This document shows, piece after piece, positions 53,019-62,913 of a stretch of DNA of 64,000 nt. The DNA lies in NCBI RefSeq assembly GCF_005239225.2, contig NC_133296.1, positions 1,302,001 to 1,366,000 of the forward strand, in the 5' to 3' direction. The position numbers were made by a program, and so were the translations under genes. Each line of letters begins with the position of its first letter. The stretch's first letter is position 1. The notes beneath the pieces were generated by a model that worked only from the letters and a program-made list of their open reading frames with translations, was not told the origin of the DNA and made no database searches. Origin of the DNA: Populus alba (taxonomy: Eukaryota > Streptophyta > Magnoliopsida > Malpighiales > Salicaceae).

Positions 53019-54180
53019 CAGTGGCGGAGCCACGTGGGGACAAAAGGGGGCAATTGCCCCCTTAACTTTTTTTTTTTTTTAATATTAATATATTAGTTTA
53101 CGAAATGTTTTACTGCAGGAAGGAAAAAGGAAAGCTATCAATTGTTTATAATTATTGACTTGTAATATAATATAATATAATATATATACATAGCTCATTG
53201 CATAATTTTTTTCCTTTTTCCTTTTGTTTCCCTATTAAATTGAGGGTACCAGTTTTAAAATATAGAATCCCTAGCTATCAAAAATTATTTTTTGTTTCCT
53301 ACTTTTGCCATGTTATTCTTTTCATGAGTTGCTCTGCCGTTTTGTTTTTTTCATGAGTTGTTGTTCTCTGCCTCTCTCGTATGCAAATTTCTCATCAAGT
53401 GTAGGTAATTAATTAATCTTTTTTGTCTTTTGCTTTATATTTTAGGTAAATTTTTTTTATTTTTTCTATTTATTTCATTGTTTAATTTTAATTTTATTCT
53501 TTTATAATTAGTTATAAAAAATATTTGGGTTTATGAAATTTATAGATTTTGATATAAATATGTTCAAAATAAATGTTTAAATTTACTAATTTAATCAATT
53601 AAATATTTCTTTTCTTATTATAAAGTAATAGATTAATATTCATGTAAAACCACTATTCTTGACATTTCTTGTATTGGCAGAGTAGTTTATTGAAATTTAA
53701 TATTTTCAAATGACTTGTTTGTAAGTAAAATATCAAGTAGAAAACATGTTTTTCAAGAATTGTTTCTTTTACACATACACTAGGCATTGCTCCTCAATTA
53801 GATATCTAGAAATAATTAAGTATAATTCAATCAACATACTTATTATATGTATATAGATATGAATTGAAATAGGTTTTGATTTTGATGAATTGATATGTAT
53901 TTTGCTATGAATTTCATATGGAAGATTTAGAATTATTGTGTAACTCAACTGATTTTTATTTAATAGTGAATTATTATGTAGTTGTGTTAATTATTATGTA
54001 GACACTAATCACGAGAACAATTATAATGTAAGTTCTTTCATTTTGAAAGTACTTTTAAATTAATTTTACTTGATATGAATTAGTATATATGCTTTGAATT
54101 GATTTCTAATGTATATCTATATAATTTAGTATTTGTTAATAATTTGCCCCCTCGTTAAAAAAACTCTGGCTCCGCCACTG
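53019..54180. mobile_element. Non-autonomous hAT transposon, 1,162 bp, with intact TIRs and 8-bp TSD
   Basis: The left end reads CAGTGGCGGAGCCA and the right end is its exact complement (TGGCTCCGCCACTG). The element is flanked on both sides by the perfect 8-bp duplication ATTATAAT (53011-53018 and 54181-54188). An 8-bp TSD with CA...TG ends is diagnostic of the hAT superfamily. A 20-bp perfect palindrome (53044-53063, AAGGGGGCAATTGCCCCCTT) lies just inside the left TIR, and a related 'gggggcaaatt' word lies near the right end, like hAT subterminal motifs. The interior is AT-rich with no transposase-like frame, so it would need a transposase in trans. Confidence 0.93.
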
Positions 54181-54188
54181 ATTATAAT

Positions 54189-54785
54189 ATTATTAATTTC
54201 AACACTTGATATAAAATTAAAGTAAATAAACTAATGTCCAACTATATTTTTAAAATATATAAGTTTGATAATAATACATAATAATAGTAAAATAGATTTT
54301 TTATGTTTTGTTTTTTATAACCAAACATGATACAATATTATCAAATATAATTTTATCTTTTTATTTTAACCAAAAATTTAATAAAATAAAAAATTAATAT
54401 CTTATTCAATTTAACTATAAACACATCATACAAGGGGAACTAAGTTTGATAACCATGACTCTAATATAAATACTAAGTTTTATTTTTAAATAATGATGAT
54501 ACATTAAGAATAATTTAAATAATTTTCTTAAATCTTAACCATAAAATTAAATTTCAAAAAATCAAAGAAAAAAAGTAATCTGACTAATCTCTTGATGCAC
54601 AAGTCACCTTTTTTTTTTTTTTTTAAAAAAAAAAAAACAGATTGAAACTTGCACTCAAACGTTCAATCATAGTAGTAAGAACGAAAGAGAGAGGCAAATT
54701 CCCTTGTTACATCAACTCTCTCTCACCCCCCCACTCACGCATTCTTGGTTGCGTGCAGCAAATTCTGACACTCTTTTCACGAGGT
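54189..54785. other. Spacer with possible 5' leader-like block
   Basis: AT-rich to 54.65 kb. Then a CT-rich, ATG-free block (about 54685-54783: 'gaaagagagaggcaaattcc', 'ctctctctcacccccccact') resembles a plant 5' leader and ends in a donor-like GAG|GTATCG. A Harbinger-type end begins directly after it. It might be a non-coding first exon of a downstream gene; that is speculative. Confidence 0.3.
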
Positions 54786-55579
54786 ATCGTTAAAGCATCT
54801 TTAATATAAAAAGCTAAATTAATAAAATAATTTTTTAAATAATATAAATATATTTTTTTTTATATTTATTTTAATAGTAAAAAACTATTTAAAAAAGCTA
54901 TTTATATTTTAATATATTTAATATTAAATTTATTTTTATATAATTATATAACTAATTTAAATATTTTATATATAATATAATTATGATGTTATTAATTATA
55001 TAATTAATACGAGTAATTTATAAAAATAATATAAAATTTAATTAAATAATATAAAAGTTAAAAGATATAATTTAAAATTAAAGTTAAAATTTATTTACAT
55101 GAATATTTTTAATTTTATATGTTACTGTTAAAAATTTATTTTTTTAAAAGTAAATTCAAATTCAAACTTTGAAAAAATCATTAATATTTTAATTTTTTTT
55201 ATTTTTTTTTAAATTCATACTTTGAAAAAATAACCACCACCATTTTAAATTTTAAAATTTTAAATTTTGAAAAAATTACCGCCAACAATTTAAGATTTTA
55301 AAATTTGAAAACAAAACCTATCTATAAATATTCTCATATATCTTAATATTTTTTTTCATTATTCTATTGTTTTCTCTCCAATCAAAAATATATTTCATTA
55401 AAATTCATCATTTTAATTTTAATTTTAATTTTTATGATGCCTTTGATTTTGATGATGACACTCCTATATTTGCTTTTCAAGTTGCTAAAAAAGAATTGAA
55501 TAATCAAAGACGGAGAAAAGGATATCGTCGTTCTATTCTTGGTCATAATATTATCAATCATAATAAAAAAGAATGGTGA
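54786..55579 (+). mobile_element. Truncated PIF/Harbinger-type element (5' part)
   Basis: Starts with 'ttaaagcatctttaatat' and 'aaaaagctaaatta', close to the 'gagcatctccaat...agct' termini I recall for plant PIF/Harbinger elements. About 550 bp of very AT-rich sequence follows, then a short frame resembling the N terminus of a Harbinger nuclease-like (ALP1/HARBI1-type) protein. No matching right terminus was found downstream, so only the 5' part survives. Boundaries are approximate. Confidence 0.45.
55367..55579 (+). pseudogene. N-terminal fragment of a PIF/Harbinger-like nuclease protein
   Basis: A 70-codon frame. Its acidic stretch (AFDFDDDTPIF) followed by QRRRKGYRRSILGHNIINHN has the layout of plant Harbinger-type proteins just before their catalytic region, where an arginine-rich motif precedes a 'PGH..I.R.REE'-like segment. 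The DDE nuclease domain is absent: the frame stops and nothing further of the family follows. It is a decayed fragment, not a working gene. The identification rests on a short motif. Confidence 0.45.
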
Positions 55580-55849
55580 GTTAATATTATATAATAATTA
55601 TTTTACTGAAAATTTTAAATTCACTTAAATTTAATTTCTAAAAAATTTTAGGATCAGTCGCCATCTTTTTTTTCAGATCATAAATGCATGGAAGCTCACT
55701 ACATCTTGGATTCTCTTTCATGTTCTAAATCTAATTTTTTTGCAGGTAACCCATCAAACTGTGAACATTTTCTTACACATTTATGCAAAGTTAGACTCAA
55801 AATACACGTATTTTTGTGTTGAAGACTTTGGTTTTCATGCGGGTTTTTG

Positions 55850-57480
55850 ATTTAAATGGGAGCTGGTAGGTTATTACCCTCCTTGTCTCTGCTAAATTTG
55901 GTTTAGCTTTAGTTTTTCTTTTCTTTTCAAATTTAGCACTTTCAACCAGGAAAAGGGTCTTTTTGCGGTCAAGTAAAAGTTTGAGTAGAGTCGAGTAGTG
56001 CTTTATGTTATCCAGAATTGCTTTAATTTTGTTTATTTTTAATCAACTGGGACAGATAGAAATTATAGGATTTTGTCAAACGTAGAAGATGCGACTGGAA
56101 TGTGAAAAAAAGAATGATTTTTTTTTTTGGTGAAAGAAGAGAGCAAGAAGATATGTGAATATTGATGTTAATGATTCTTTTGCACCGATTAATTGTTTTA
56201 GAGTGGGCAACTTAAGTTGCTGGTACAGGATTTAATTTGTTGGCTGCAATCGTATAACAATGAAGGGGAGGTTTTGAGGTATTAAGAGGGATTGGCAAAA
56301 TTTCTGGTTGGCAATGTATGTGAATGGAGAAGATTGTGTATGGATTTTGTTTCAAGGAAAGGGAGATAGTGAGTTAAATCTGTTGGTTTTTTGCAGATTT
56401 GTTTCTTAATATGCTTATAAGTGGTCTTTATTCACACATCACAGGGCATGCATGCAAGCTTTTTGTGGAATCTAAACTTAACATTTTCCCTCTCTAAGCT
56501 TCTACCGTTCTGCATATTCATTTATTATCATTATCATTATCATTATCAGCATCAGCATCAAAACCGAAGGTATATTACCATGTTTCTGATTTTTTTTTTT
56601 ATGTGTGTTCTTCTTCTTTGAGGTCTATGCTATCTTAAATCTGTTGGTTTTAGGATACCCACTCGAACCTAGATTTATTTTGTCACACATATATAAACAC
56701 TTGGACACAAAGATACTTGCTTTGACATGGGTTTTATTTATTATTTATTTTTGTTTAGATGGCTTTTCATGCAAGGAGCTAGGAGATTGTTGGAACATTG
56801 TGGCTTCTAAAGTTTGTTTGAAGTTTTAGTCTTTAGTTATGTAGAATAGTTATTTCTCTTAGCAAAAAGTCTTTTTGCAGGCTAGGAAAGTTTGAAGAGA
56901 GGTAATATTTTTCAGGGGCTAAGAAGTACTTTATGTTACTAGAATTTCCTTATTTTGGGTTATTTTTTATATTGAACTTTTGGGATGTGATAAAATTAGA
57001 GGAAGGAGTTTGGAAAGTGTGGAAAATGTGATTGAGAAAAGGAATGGGTTTGTTATGAAAGAAGAGAGTAAGAAAATTTGCAATGCATGGATACAAATAT
57101 CGTGGAACGAAGAGTTTCTTTGCATTGGTTTAATAGTTTAGACTTTATGGTGGCAATTAAGTTGCAGGTATAGGATTTTGGTGGTCGCAATCATATTTCA
57201 GAGAATGAGAAGTATCTGGACACAATGAGGGTGGCAAACAGTTCTGGTTGGTTGTGCTTCAAAAGGAAGAAAACAGTGTGTGGCAAGGATGGGAAGATCA
57301 TGGGCAAGATTTTGTTAGAGGTTTTGTTTCTCTATTTTCTTTAAAGTGATGTTTATTCAGGCTTCACATAATTAACATACTATGAAGATTATGCTAGGGC
57401 TTAGTAGGGCATGCTCCAAGCTTTCTTTTATAGAAATCTAAACTCAAAGTTCTCTGGATTTCATTGAGAACTTGGCAGCT
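55850..57480 (+). repeat. Old tandem duplication, unit about 0.93-0.96 kb
   Basis: Landmarks occur twice in the same order: 'gtctttttgcggtcaagt' (55.97 kb) and 'gtctttttgcaggctagg' (56.87 kb); 'ctttatgttatccagaatt' (56001) and 'ctttatgttactagaattt' (56929); 'gctggtacaggattt' (56.22 kb) and 'gcaggtataggattt' (57.16 kb); 'gggcatgcatgcaagcttt' (56.44 kb) and 'gggcatgctccaagcttt' (57.41 kb). The copies have diverged by substitutions and small gaps. No open frame is conserved between them. The second copy runs directly into the DUF3223 frame. Confidence 0.7.
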
Positions 57481-58037
57481 AATGGTGACAAGAGAACTAG
57501 GGAGGATCATAGGAGGAAAATAAGAATGTATCAAAGAAGCAAAAGCTGGATAAATCTATGGAGGAGCAATTTGTGAGGCTTAAAAAGATGAAAAAACAGG
57601 AGGAGGTGGGTCCTGTTAGGTTGGGTCCAAAGACTTTTGTTTCAGCAGTGGAGATGTTCGATTTTTTCTACAATTCCTTTCATTTTTGGCCTCCCAATCT
57701 TAATGTCAACAAGTTTGAGCACATGGTTCTAGTGGAGTTGCTTATGCAGGATCATTTGGAGCCTGAAAAAAAGATTGGTTGTGGGATCCAAGCTTTCCAA
57801 GTCCGTTTTCGTCCAATGTGGAAGACACGGTGCATCTTCCTCATTTGGGATGATGAGTTTGTTGATGATTTCAGTTTCTGGAAGTGCATTGATAATATTC
57901 TTCCCCTGCCCGAGGACATGAGAATAAAATCTGATGCCACCCTATCTTCAGGTGGTGGTAAGAGTCGCAAAAGGAAAGGTGGTGGTGTGAGAATAGGTGA
58001 ACACAACCATGGAAGAGGTGGTAAATCAAGAAACTGA
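57451..58037 (+). pseudogene. DUF3223 (DCL/DOMINO1-like) gene copy with a broken N-terminal frame
   Basis: From 57513 the frame reads into a complete DUF3223 domain: GPVRLGPKTFVSAVEMFDFF, FHFWPPNLNVNKFEHMVL, EPEKKIGCGIQAFQVRF, MWKTRCIFLI and FVDDFSFWKCIDNILPLPED. It ends in a Gly/Lys/Arg-rich tail at 58037. Family knowledge: DOMINO1-type proteins are small nuclear/nucleolar plant proteins needed for embryo development; DCL relatives act in chloroplast rRNA maturation. The expected acidic N-terminal region is present but in another frame (57466-57507, ENLAANGDKRTRED). The frame changes near 57508-57513, consistent with a 1-bp loss. Without repair, translation could start only at the internal Met at 57558 (159 residues). 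Replacements such as IGCGI and SFWKC at usually conserved positions also suggest relaxed selection. A short functional form or an unusual splice cannot be excluded. Confidence 0.6.
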
Positions 58038-58830
58038 ATCATTATCTTTGATTTACCTGGGGTTAGAGGTTTCATAACAGCAAAATGAGGGTTGCTTGTC
58101 TTCAACTTTCCGTTGTCTGCACGTTGATGTGATTATATAAACAGATTCCATATGGCATTTAGTAGCTTCAGTTTGTTACTCATGAGAGATTAACAAGTTT
58201 AAATCTGGAACATCCTTTGTATGTCGATAAACTCTTTTGATTTACTCAACTAAGAAATTTCAACTGAATTTCATCCAGGTATTGCAAATTGCTCAGCTCT
58301 GTGTGCGCGCACTTCTATGCTTCTAGCTCCTTCACTCTTTCCCATTCTGAATAAACAGGACATGATGGCTTTTGTGAATTTTAACTTGCTCCTATGCATA
58401 CTCTGGTCCTTCATTGTCACGTTGATCTTATTCAATGTGAATCATTGCCATTTAACTCCCAACACACATGCATATGCATGCATACATGTGCTTCAGACCT
58501 TTTTAGTTGGTCCTGTTGTAATGATCTAGTTATGTGATTCACAAGATTACTTGCTAAAGTCAACCTTTGTCCATAGTTCACTGATTGCCTCAGGCTAATG
58601 TGTTATTCAGATATTGCACAGTTTGTAATTATTGTACATCTTGGATGGATTTATATTTATGAACGTGATGTGAATTTTCCAACTTTGGAATGGGAAATCT
58701 CCAACTAGTCTATGCTCAGCTTCTGCTGCATCATCTGAGTGCATCTTTACTGTGAGGCTTTGCATAATCGTAAGCATGTTATCAAGAATGAGGTGCACTA
58801 ATGCTTGTTTGCCACTTTCATTCAGATATC
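58038..58830. other. Spacer and probable leader of NMNAT
   Basis: No gene. A good 3' splice site (pyrimidine-rich, 'tttcattcag', AG at 58824-58825) sits five bases before the NMNAT ATG, which suggests an intron in the 5' leader whose upstream exon lies somewhere in or beyond this spacer. No repeat family was recognised. Confidence 0.45.
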
Positions 58831-59550
58831 ATGGATCCTCAATTGCCAATGGAAAAGGTATCTTTTGGCCTAAATTCTACCGAGGAAAATAACAAGATAA
58901 ATGTAGTTCTAGTGGCAACTGGCAGTTTCAATCCTCCAACTTTTATGCACCTGCGATTGTTTGAGCTGGCAAGGGATGCATTGCAATCAGAGGGATACCA
59001 TGTCATTGCAGCCTACATGTCCCCTGTCAATGATGCATACAAGAAAGCAGGCCTCATTTCTGGGGAACATAGGTTGCAGATGTGCAGCTTAGCCTGTGAA
59101 ACTTCTGATTTCGTAATGGTTGATCAATGGGAGGTAAACCAAAGCACTTACCAACGTACTTTGACTATTTTGCAAAGAGTCGAGAGTTCATTTACTAATG
59201 GTATGAAAATGTCCAGAGAATCCCTTAAAGTCATGCTTGTTTGTGGTTCTGATTTACTCCAGTCCTTTGGTATTCCTGGGTTTTGGAACCGCGATCATGT
59301 AAGAACCATATGCAGCAACTATGGTGTGGTTTGCATTCGCAGAGAAGGGCAAGATATTAAGAAGATTGTATCTGAAGATGAAATTTTGAATGAAAACAAG
59401 GGTAATATCAAAGTTACAGATGATCTTGTACCAAACCAGATCAGTTCAACCAAAGTGAGGGAATGCATTTCAAGAGGGCTGTCCATAAAGTACTTAACTG
59501 CAGATGGAGTGGTTGATTACATTAGAGAAAAAGGTTTGTACCTGAACTAA
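58831..59550 (+). CDS. NMNAT: Nicotinate/nicotinamide mononucleotide adenylyltransferase
   Basis: An uninterrupted 239-codon frame. The enzyme joins NMN or nicotinate mononucleotide with ATP to form NAD or its deamido form. Motifs: the nucleotide-binding ATGSFNPPTFMHLRLFE at about 28-44, SPVNDAYKK, MVDQWE, LKVMLVCGSDLLQSF, IRREGQD, and the C-terminal NQISSTKVRECISRGLSIKY with YIREKGLY. The length matches Arabidopsis NMNAT (about 238 residues) and the start MDPQLPMEK aligns with the Arabidopsis start as I recall it, so I reject the upstream in-frame ATG at 58801, which lies in probable intron. No stop, frameshift or missing motif is seen. The lack of coding introns is notable: either the family is compact here or this is a retrocopy. 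Confidence 0.92.
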   Translation: MDPQLPMEKVSFGLNSTEENNKINVVLVATGSFNPPTFMHLRLFELARDALQSEGYHVIAAYMSPVNDAYKKAGLISGEHRLQMCSLACETSDFVMVDQWEVNQSTYQRTLTILQRVESSFTNGMKMSRESLKVMLVCGSDLLQSFGIPGFWNRDHVRTICSNYGVVCIRREGQDIKKIVSEDEILNENKGNIKVTDDLVPNQISSTKVRECISRGLSIKYLTADGVVDYIREKGLYLN

Positions 59551-60334
59551 GATGAGAAAAAAAGATGAACTTGTTTGCGTCTGTCGTTCATTCCAACTCA
59601 TTTATATCCAGATGATTCTTTTCTTCTGAATCCTTTTGAAATACAAAGAATGATCTCTCGTCGATCATTTCTGCTATCTTCGAGCTGGGGATGTGCTTTT
59701 TTATTTTATGAAAGTCTCCTTTGTATCATCAAACTTCGGTTCATGCCATTCCTGAATTCTTTGCTCTTAAAATGAGTTCATCAGACTGCATTGGTTCATC
59801 CCTCGAGTAACTCTGACGAGGTCGGTGCTTTGAAATAAGTTACAGCCCATAATTCAATTGCTTGCGCTTAATTCTCTACTGCAATATGATCACCTTAAGA
59901 TCTGCATTCACGAGGCAACTCATTCATCAATATGGATTTAGATGACTTCAAAGCGTTCTCTTTATTATTCAAATATTATTTCCTATTTAATATGAAATGA
60001 AAAAAATAATATATATATATTTAATTGAGTTGAGTTGGATAATATTCATTTTCTATTTATTAACCCATCAAGTAAAGTAATTATAAGAAGTACACATCAA
60101 TTAAAGCCTTCAATTCCCCTCCCCTCCCCTTCTCTTACCAAACCAAACGCACCATAAATGTATTGCCCAATTCTCAATTTCACCCCACGAAAGAAAATGT
60201 TGTCAACTGGGTCCTTAACATCTCAGATATTTCACAATTGGATCCTTTTGCCTATAACAACTATTAAAAAATAAAAATAAAAATAAAAATTCAAAGTCCC
60301 CTCATTACTAGTTAAAGCAAGAGATAGTTGTTGT

Positions 60335-60516
60335 ATTTAGGAGTGGTGTATCTTAACTAGTGAGGTTTTAAGTTTGTTTTCTAGAGGTTACTAGTTCGAG
60401 TCTTACAAATTTCATAACTATTAAAAATTTATATAATTTTTAATTTCAAGACTCGTAAAATTAATTAAAATACACATAAATTAATCCAAACACTCATATT
60501 AATAATAATAATAATA
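60335..60516 (+). mobile_element. Decayed tRNA-derived SINE, Au-like 3' end
   Basis: A-box-like 'tatcttaactagtgagg' is followed by the B box 'tagttcgagtc' at about 60392. The 3' end ('tttcaagactcg', 'aaaattaattaaaatacaca', 'aatccaaacactcat') aligns with that of the copy at 17960-18146. It ends in an (AAT)n tail. It is older than the 61.85-kb copy, judged by CG loss. Confidence 0.55.
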
Positions 60517-61380
60517 AAAATAAAAATACTTGTTGCAGCGGTATGCTGAATTGTTGACACCCATGGATTTATTGTTGGAAGAGCATTTATAATGACTTAA
60601 ATGTTTGAAAGCTGGCACCGTTTAATGTATTTTAAATATCTATTAAAAATTATTAAATTAATTTTTTTAGTTTATATATGTTAATATTAAAAATAAAAAA
60701 TTTAAAATAAATTATTTTAATGTAGTATGAACATAATAAATTTACAATCACAGGCCAGAAGTAGTTGCATAATTAATTTCGTACAGCTAGATGAGCATTA
60801 AAACAAATCAACCAAAAAAAGGTGAAATACGTGCTTGTTTGCTATCTTTGTTCGTGTGATCGAAATTAGCATGCCGTGTTATATAAAATACTCAGTCTAT
60901 CTATGTGGAATCTTATCAGAAACAGTGTAAGTTTTTGAATTAAATTAATTTTTTAATATAATATTTGGATTTTAATCATCATGTTCTCATTATTTATTTA
61001 TATTTTAGTAAATTAATAAAATCAAGGACAAGACAGTGGTAAAATATGAATTGAGAATTAATATAACAGCATTGGTGGTAATCATTAATTCGTTTTGGTT
61101 TTTATATAAAAAAATAATTAAATTATTTTTTTTAAAAAAAGCGAAAATTAATTTAAACTAATTAGCTTTGATTCCATTTAATTTTTTAGAACAAAAACTA
61201 ATTCAAACTAGTTAGTTCAGTTTTTTCAGTTTAACTTATTTTTTTTTAGTTTGACTCGTTTTTTTTTTTTATTTAGGTTCAATTCGGTTTTAGGCTTATA
61301 AAATCAAAATCGAATTAAACCGGTTAATTTTTTAAAAATTTTAATTGATTTAATCGGTATTTTTTCTCACTCTTAAACCT

Positions 61381-61562
61381 CGGCTGTCCTCAAAGGGCAT
61401 AACATGATGGCAAATGGTTTGAAATCTGTACAGCAGATCTCAAGTTCAAGTTAGGGCGTGTACCTCTTATAAAAACTTGGGATAGCCGGGGTTTTACTCG
61501 TTTATCTGGCCATAAAATACGTTTTATGAAGAATAAGATTTTCTTGAATCCAAAAAAAAAAA
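61381..61562 (+). mobile_element. Possible SINE of another family
   Basis: The A-box-like 'gatggcaaatggtttg' and B-box-like 'ctcaagttcaagttag' are about 45 bp apart. A unique body ('gggatagccggggttttact') and a poly(A) tail with 11 A residues follow. Box matches are imperfect and no target-site duplication was found, so this is a tentative call. Confidence 0.35.
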
Positions 61563-61683
61563 TCATCTAACACTTATACGGAATATATAGTACTTGGTCA
61601 AGAACAAGAATGCTATTTTTGGAAGAAAATCGCTTCATGTCAAGATAACAGAGCAGTCCTTGCTTGGGGGGGGGGGGGTGGGT

Positions 61684-61834
61684 CTTTATTATTATTATTA
61701 TTATTATTATTATTTGATAATCTAGGGTGTTCGGATCAGCTTGCGCGTGCCACAACTAATCCCCGGGCTTACTGAACATCTTGCAAGCCCAGTGAGCATG
61801 TAAGGCACCGCGGGGGTGACAAGCGTACACAAGT
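61684..61834 (-). repeat. Duplicated 3' half of a SINE (first tandem unit)
   Basis: This unit repeats the 3' part of the full SINE at 61847-62054 with few differences, at a period of about 158 bp: (ATT)n tail, 'gataatctagggtgttcgg', 'cagcttgcgcgtgccacaac', 'gggcttactgaacatcttgc' and 'aaggcaccgcgggggtgac'. It stops at 'cacaagtg' and lacks the tRNA-like head. Each unit has a G run next to its tail (61666-61679 and 61834-61841), a likely exchange point. Confidence 0.8.
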
Positions 61835-61846
61835 GGGGGGGTGTCT

Positions 61847-62054
61847 TTATTATTATTATTATTATTATTATTTGATAATCCAGGGTGTCCGGACCAGCTT
61901 GCGCGCGCCACAACTAATCCCCCGGCTTACTGAACATCCTGCAAGCCCAGTGAGCATGTAAGGCACCGCGGGGGTGACAAGCGTACACAAGTGAGGCTTG
62001 AACCCTGGTGTGGAGAAAGAGAACAAGTCTCTTCAACCACTAGGCCACAACCCC
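61847..62054 (-). mobile_element. Full-length tRNA-derived SINE with (AAT)n tail
   Basis: Read on the minus strand from 62054: the head GGGGTTGTGGCCTAGTGGTT contains an A box (TGGCCTAGTGG), and a B box (GGGTTCAAGCCTC) lies about 40 bp on. The body contains ACTGGGCTTGCAGGATGTTC, GGATTAGTTGTGGCGCGCGC and GGTCCGGACACCCTGGATTA, then an (AAT)n tail. Organisation and 3' end match plant SINEs of the Au/Salicaceae type. It is well preserved and CG-rich compared with the other copies, so it is young. No clear target-site duplication was found, probably because of the tandem rearrangement. Confidence 0.8.
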
Positions 62055-62874
62055 ATGTGTATCTCTTTTATTATCTTATGCAGACAACTGGAAGAAGTGC
62101 TATAGTGTAGTTTGTAAATAAATAATAATAAAAAGAAGATATTTATGGCATGTTGAAAATAAATGTCCCTCCTAATATTTTTAAGTGTTGTTTTTTATTG
62201 TATAGTAAATTAAGTTATGGTGGATAGACTTTTTTATTTGGCTTTTTAATATTATTATATGGATATTTATAATATTAAAAGATAATATTTGAAATTTAAA
62301 ATTTAATATGAATAATTATACTGTTACATGAATAATCATGCTATTTGATGAACAATCATAATATTTCGTCGTTATGTTTCAAGTTTATAAAAACATGTTA
62401 CTATATAGAAAAAAAACACAATAAAAACATGTATTTTTTCTTGGTCTTATCTTTTCATTCATTTAAAAATTTAATTATATTTTAAAAATATTATCTCTAT
62501 ATAAAATAAATAAATACCTTAAGATAATATTTTCACATCTCTAAATCAATTTTATATTTGTTTCCATCCTTAAAAAAGTAGAAAAAGCTTGAATGCTTGT
62601 AAAGATCACAGGGGGGGCTGCGCAGAACAAGCCACCAAGAAATATCTTCTTGAACTTGGAAAAGCATATAGAGTCGACCCCTTCTATTATTTTATGCATG
62701 TGAGAAGCAAGGCATGTTAAATAAATAACAATATAACTTCTATATTTGCAAAAAACAAAGCAAAAGAGAAAAGTGATGAGAAAAAAAACAATATCAATCA
62801 GCCAGAACCACATGACTTTGTACAGGAATATATTCAAAATGTTTTGCTTTTTTGCCTTCAAACCCAACTATTGG

Positions 62875-62913
62875 GTCCCACATCGGCCACCTCCCTATGT
62901 GGATATATATAAA
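62875..62913 (+). promoter_or_regulatory. Orphan snRNA-type promoter: USE plus TATA box
   Basis: GTCCCACATCG (62875-62885) is an exact match to the plant snRNA upstream sequence element RTCCCACATCG. A TATA box ('tatatataaaa', about 62904-62913) follows after about 18-22 bp, closer to the Pol III (U6/U3) spacing than to the longer Pol II spacing. No U1-U6, U3, 7SL or snoRNA-like sequence follows; the next ~60 bp is AT-rich and reaches a T6 run at about 62990. It could be a relic, or a promoter for an unrecognised small RNA. Confidence 0.4.

Noticed and set aside
60385..60400. Possible tRNA gene, because of a good B box (also near 18075 and 61993)
   Set aside because: No acceptor stem or anticodon arm can be formed and each is followed by a SINE body and tail.
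61567..61913. Two similar minus-strand frames with poly-Ile stretches
   Set aside because: They are translations of the SINE tail (ATT)n and its duplicated body, not a gene family.
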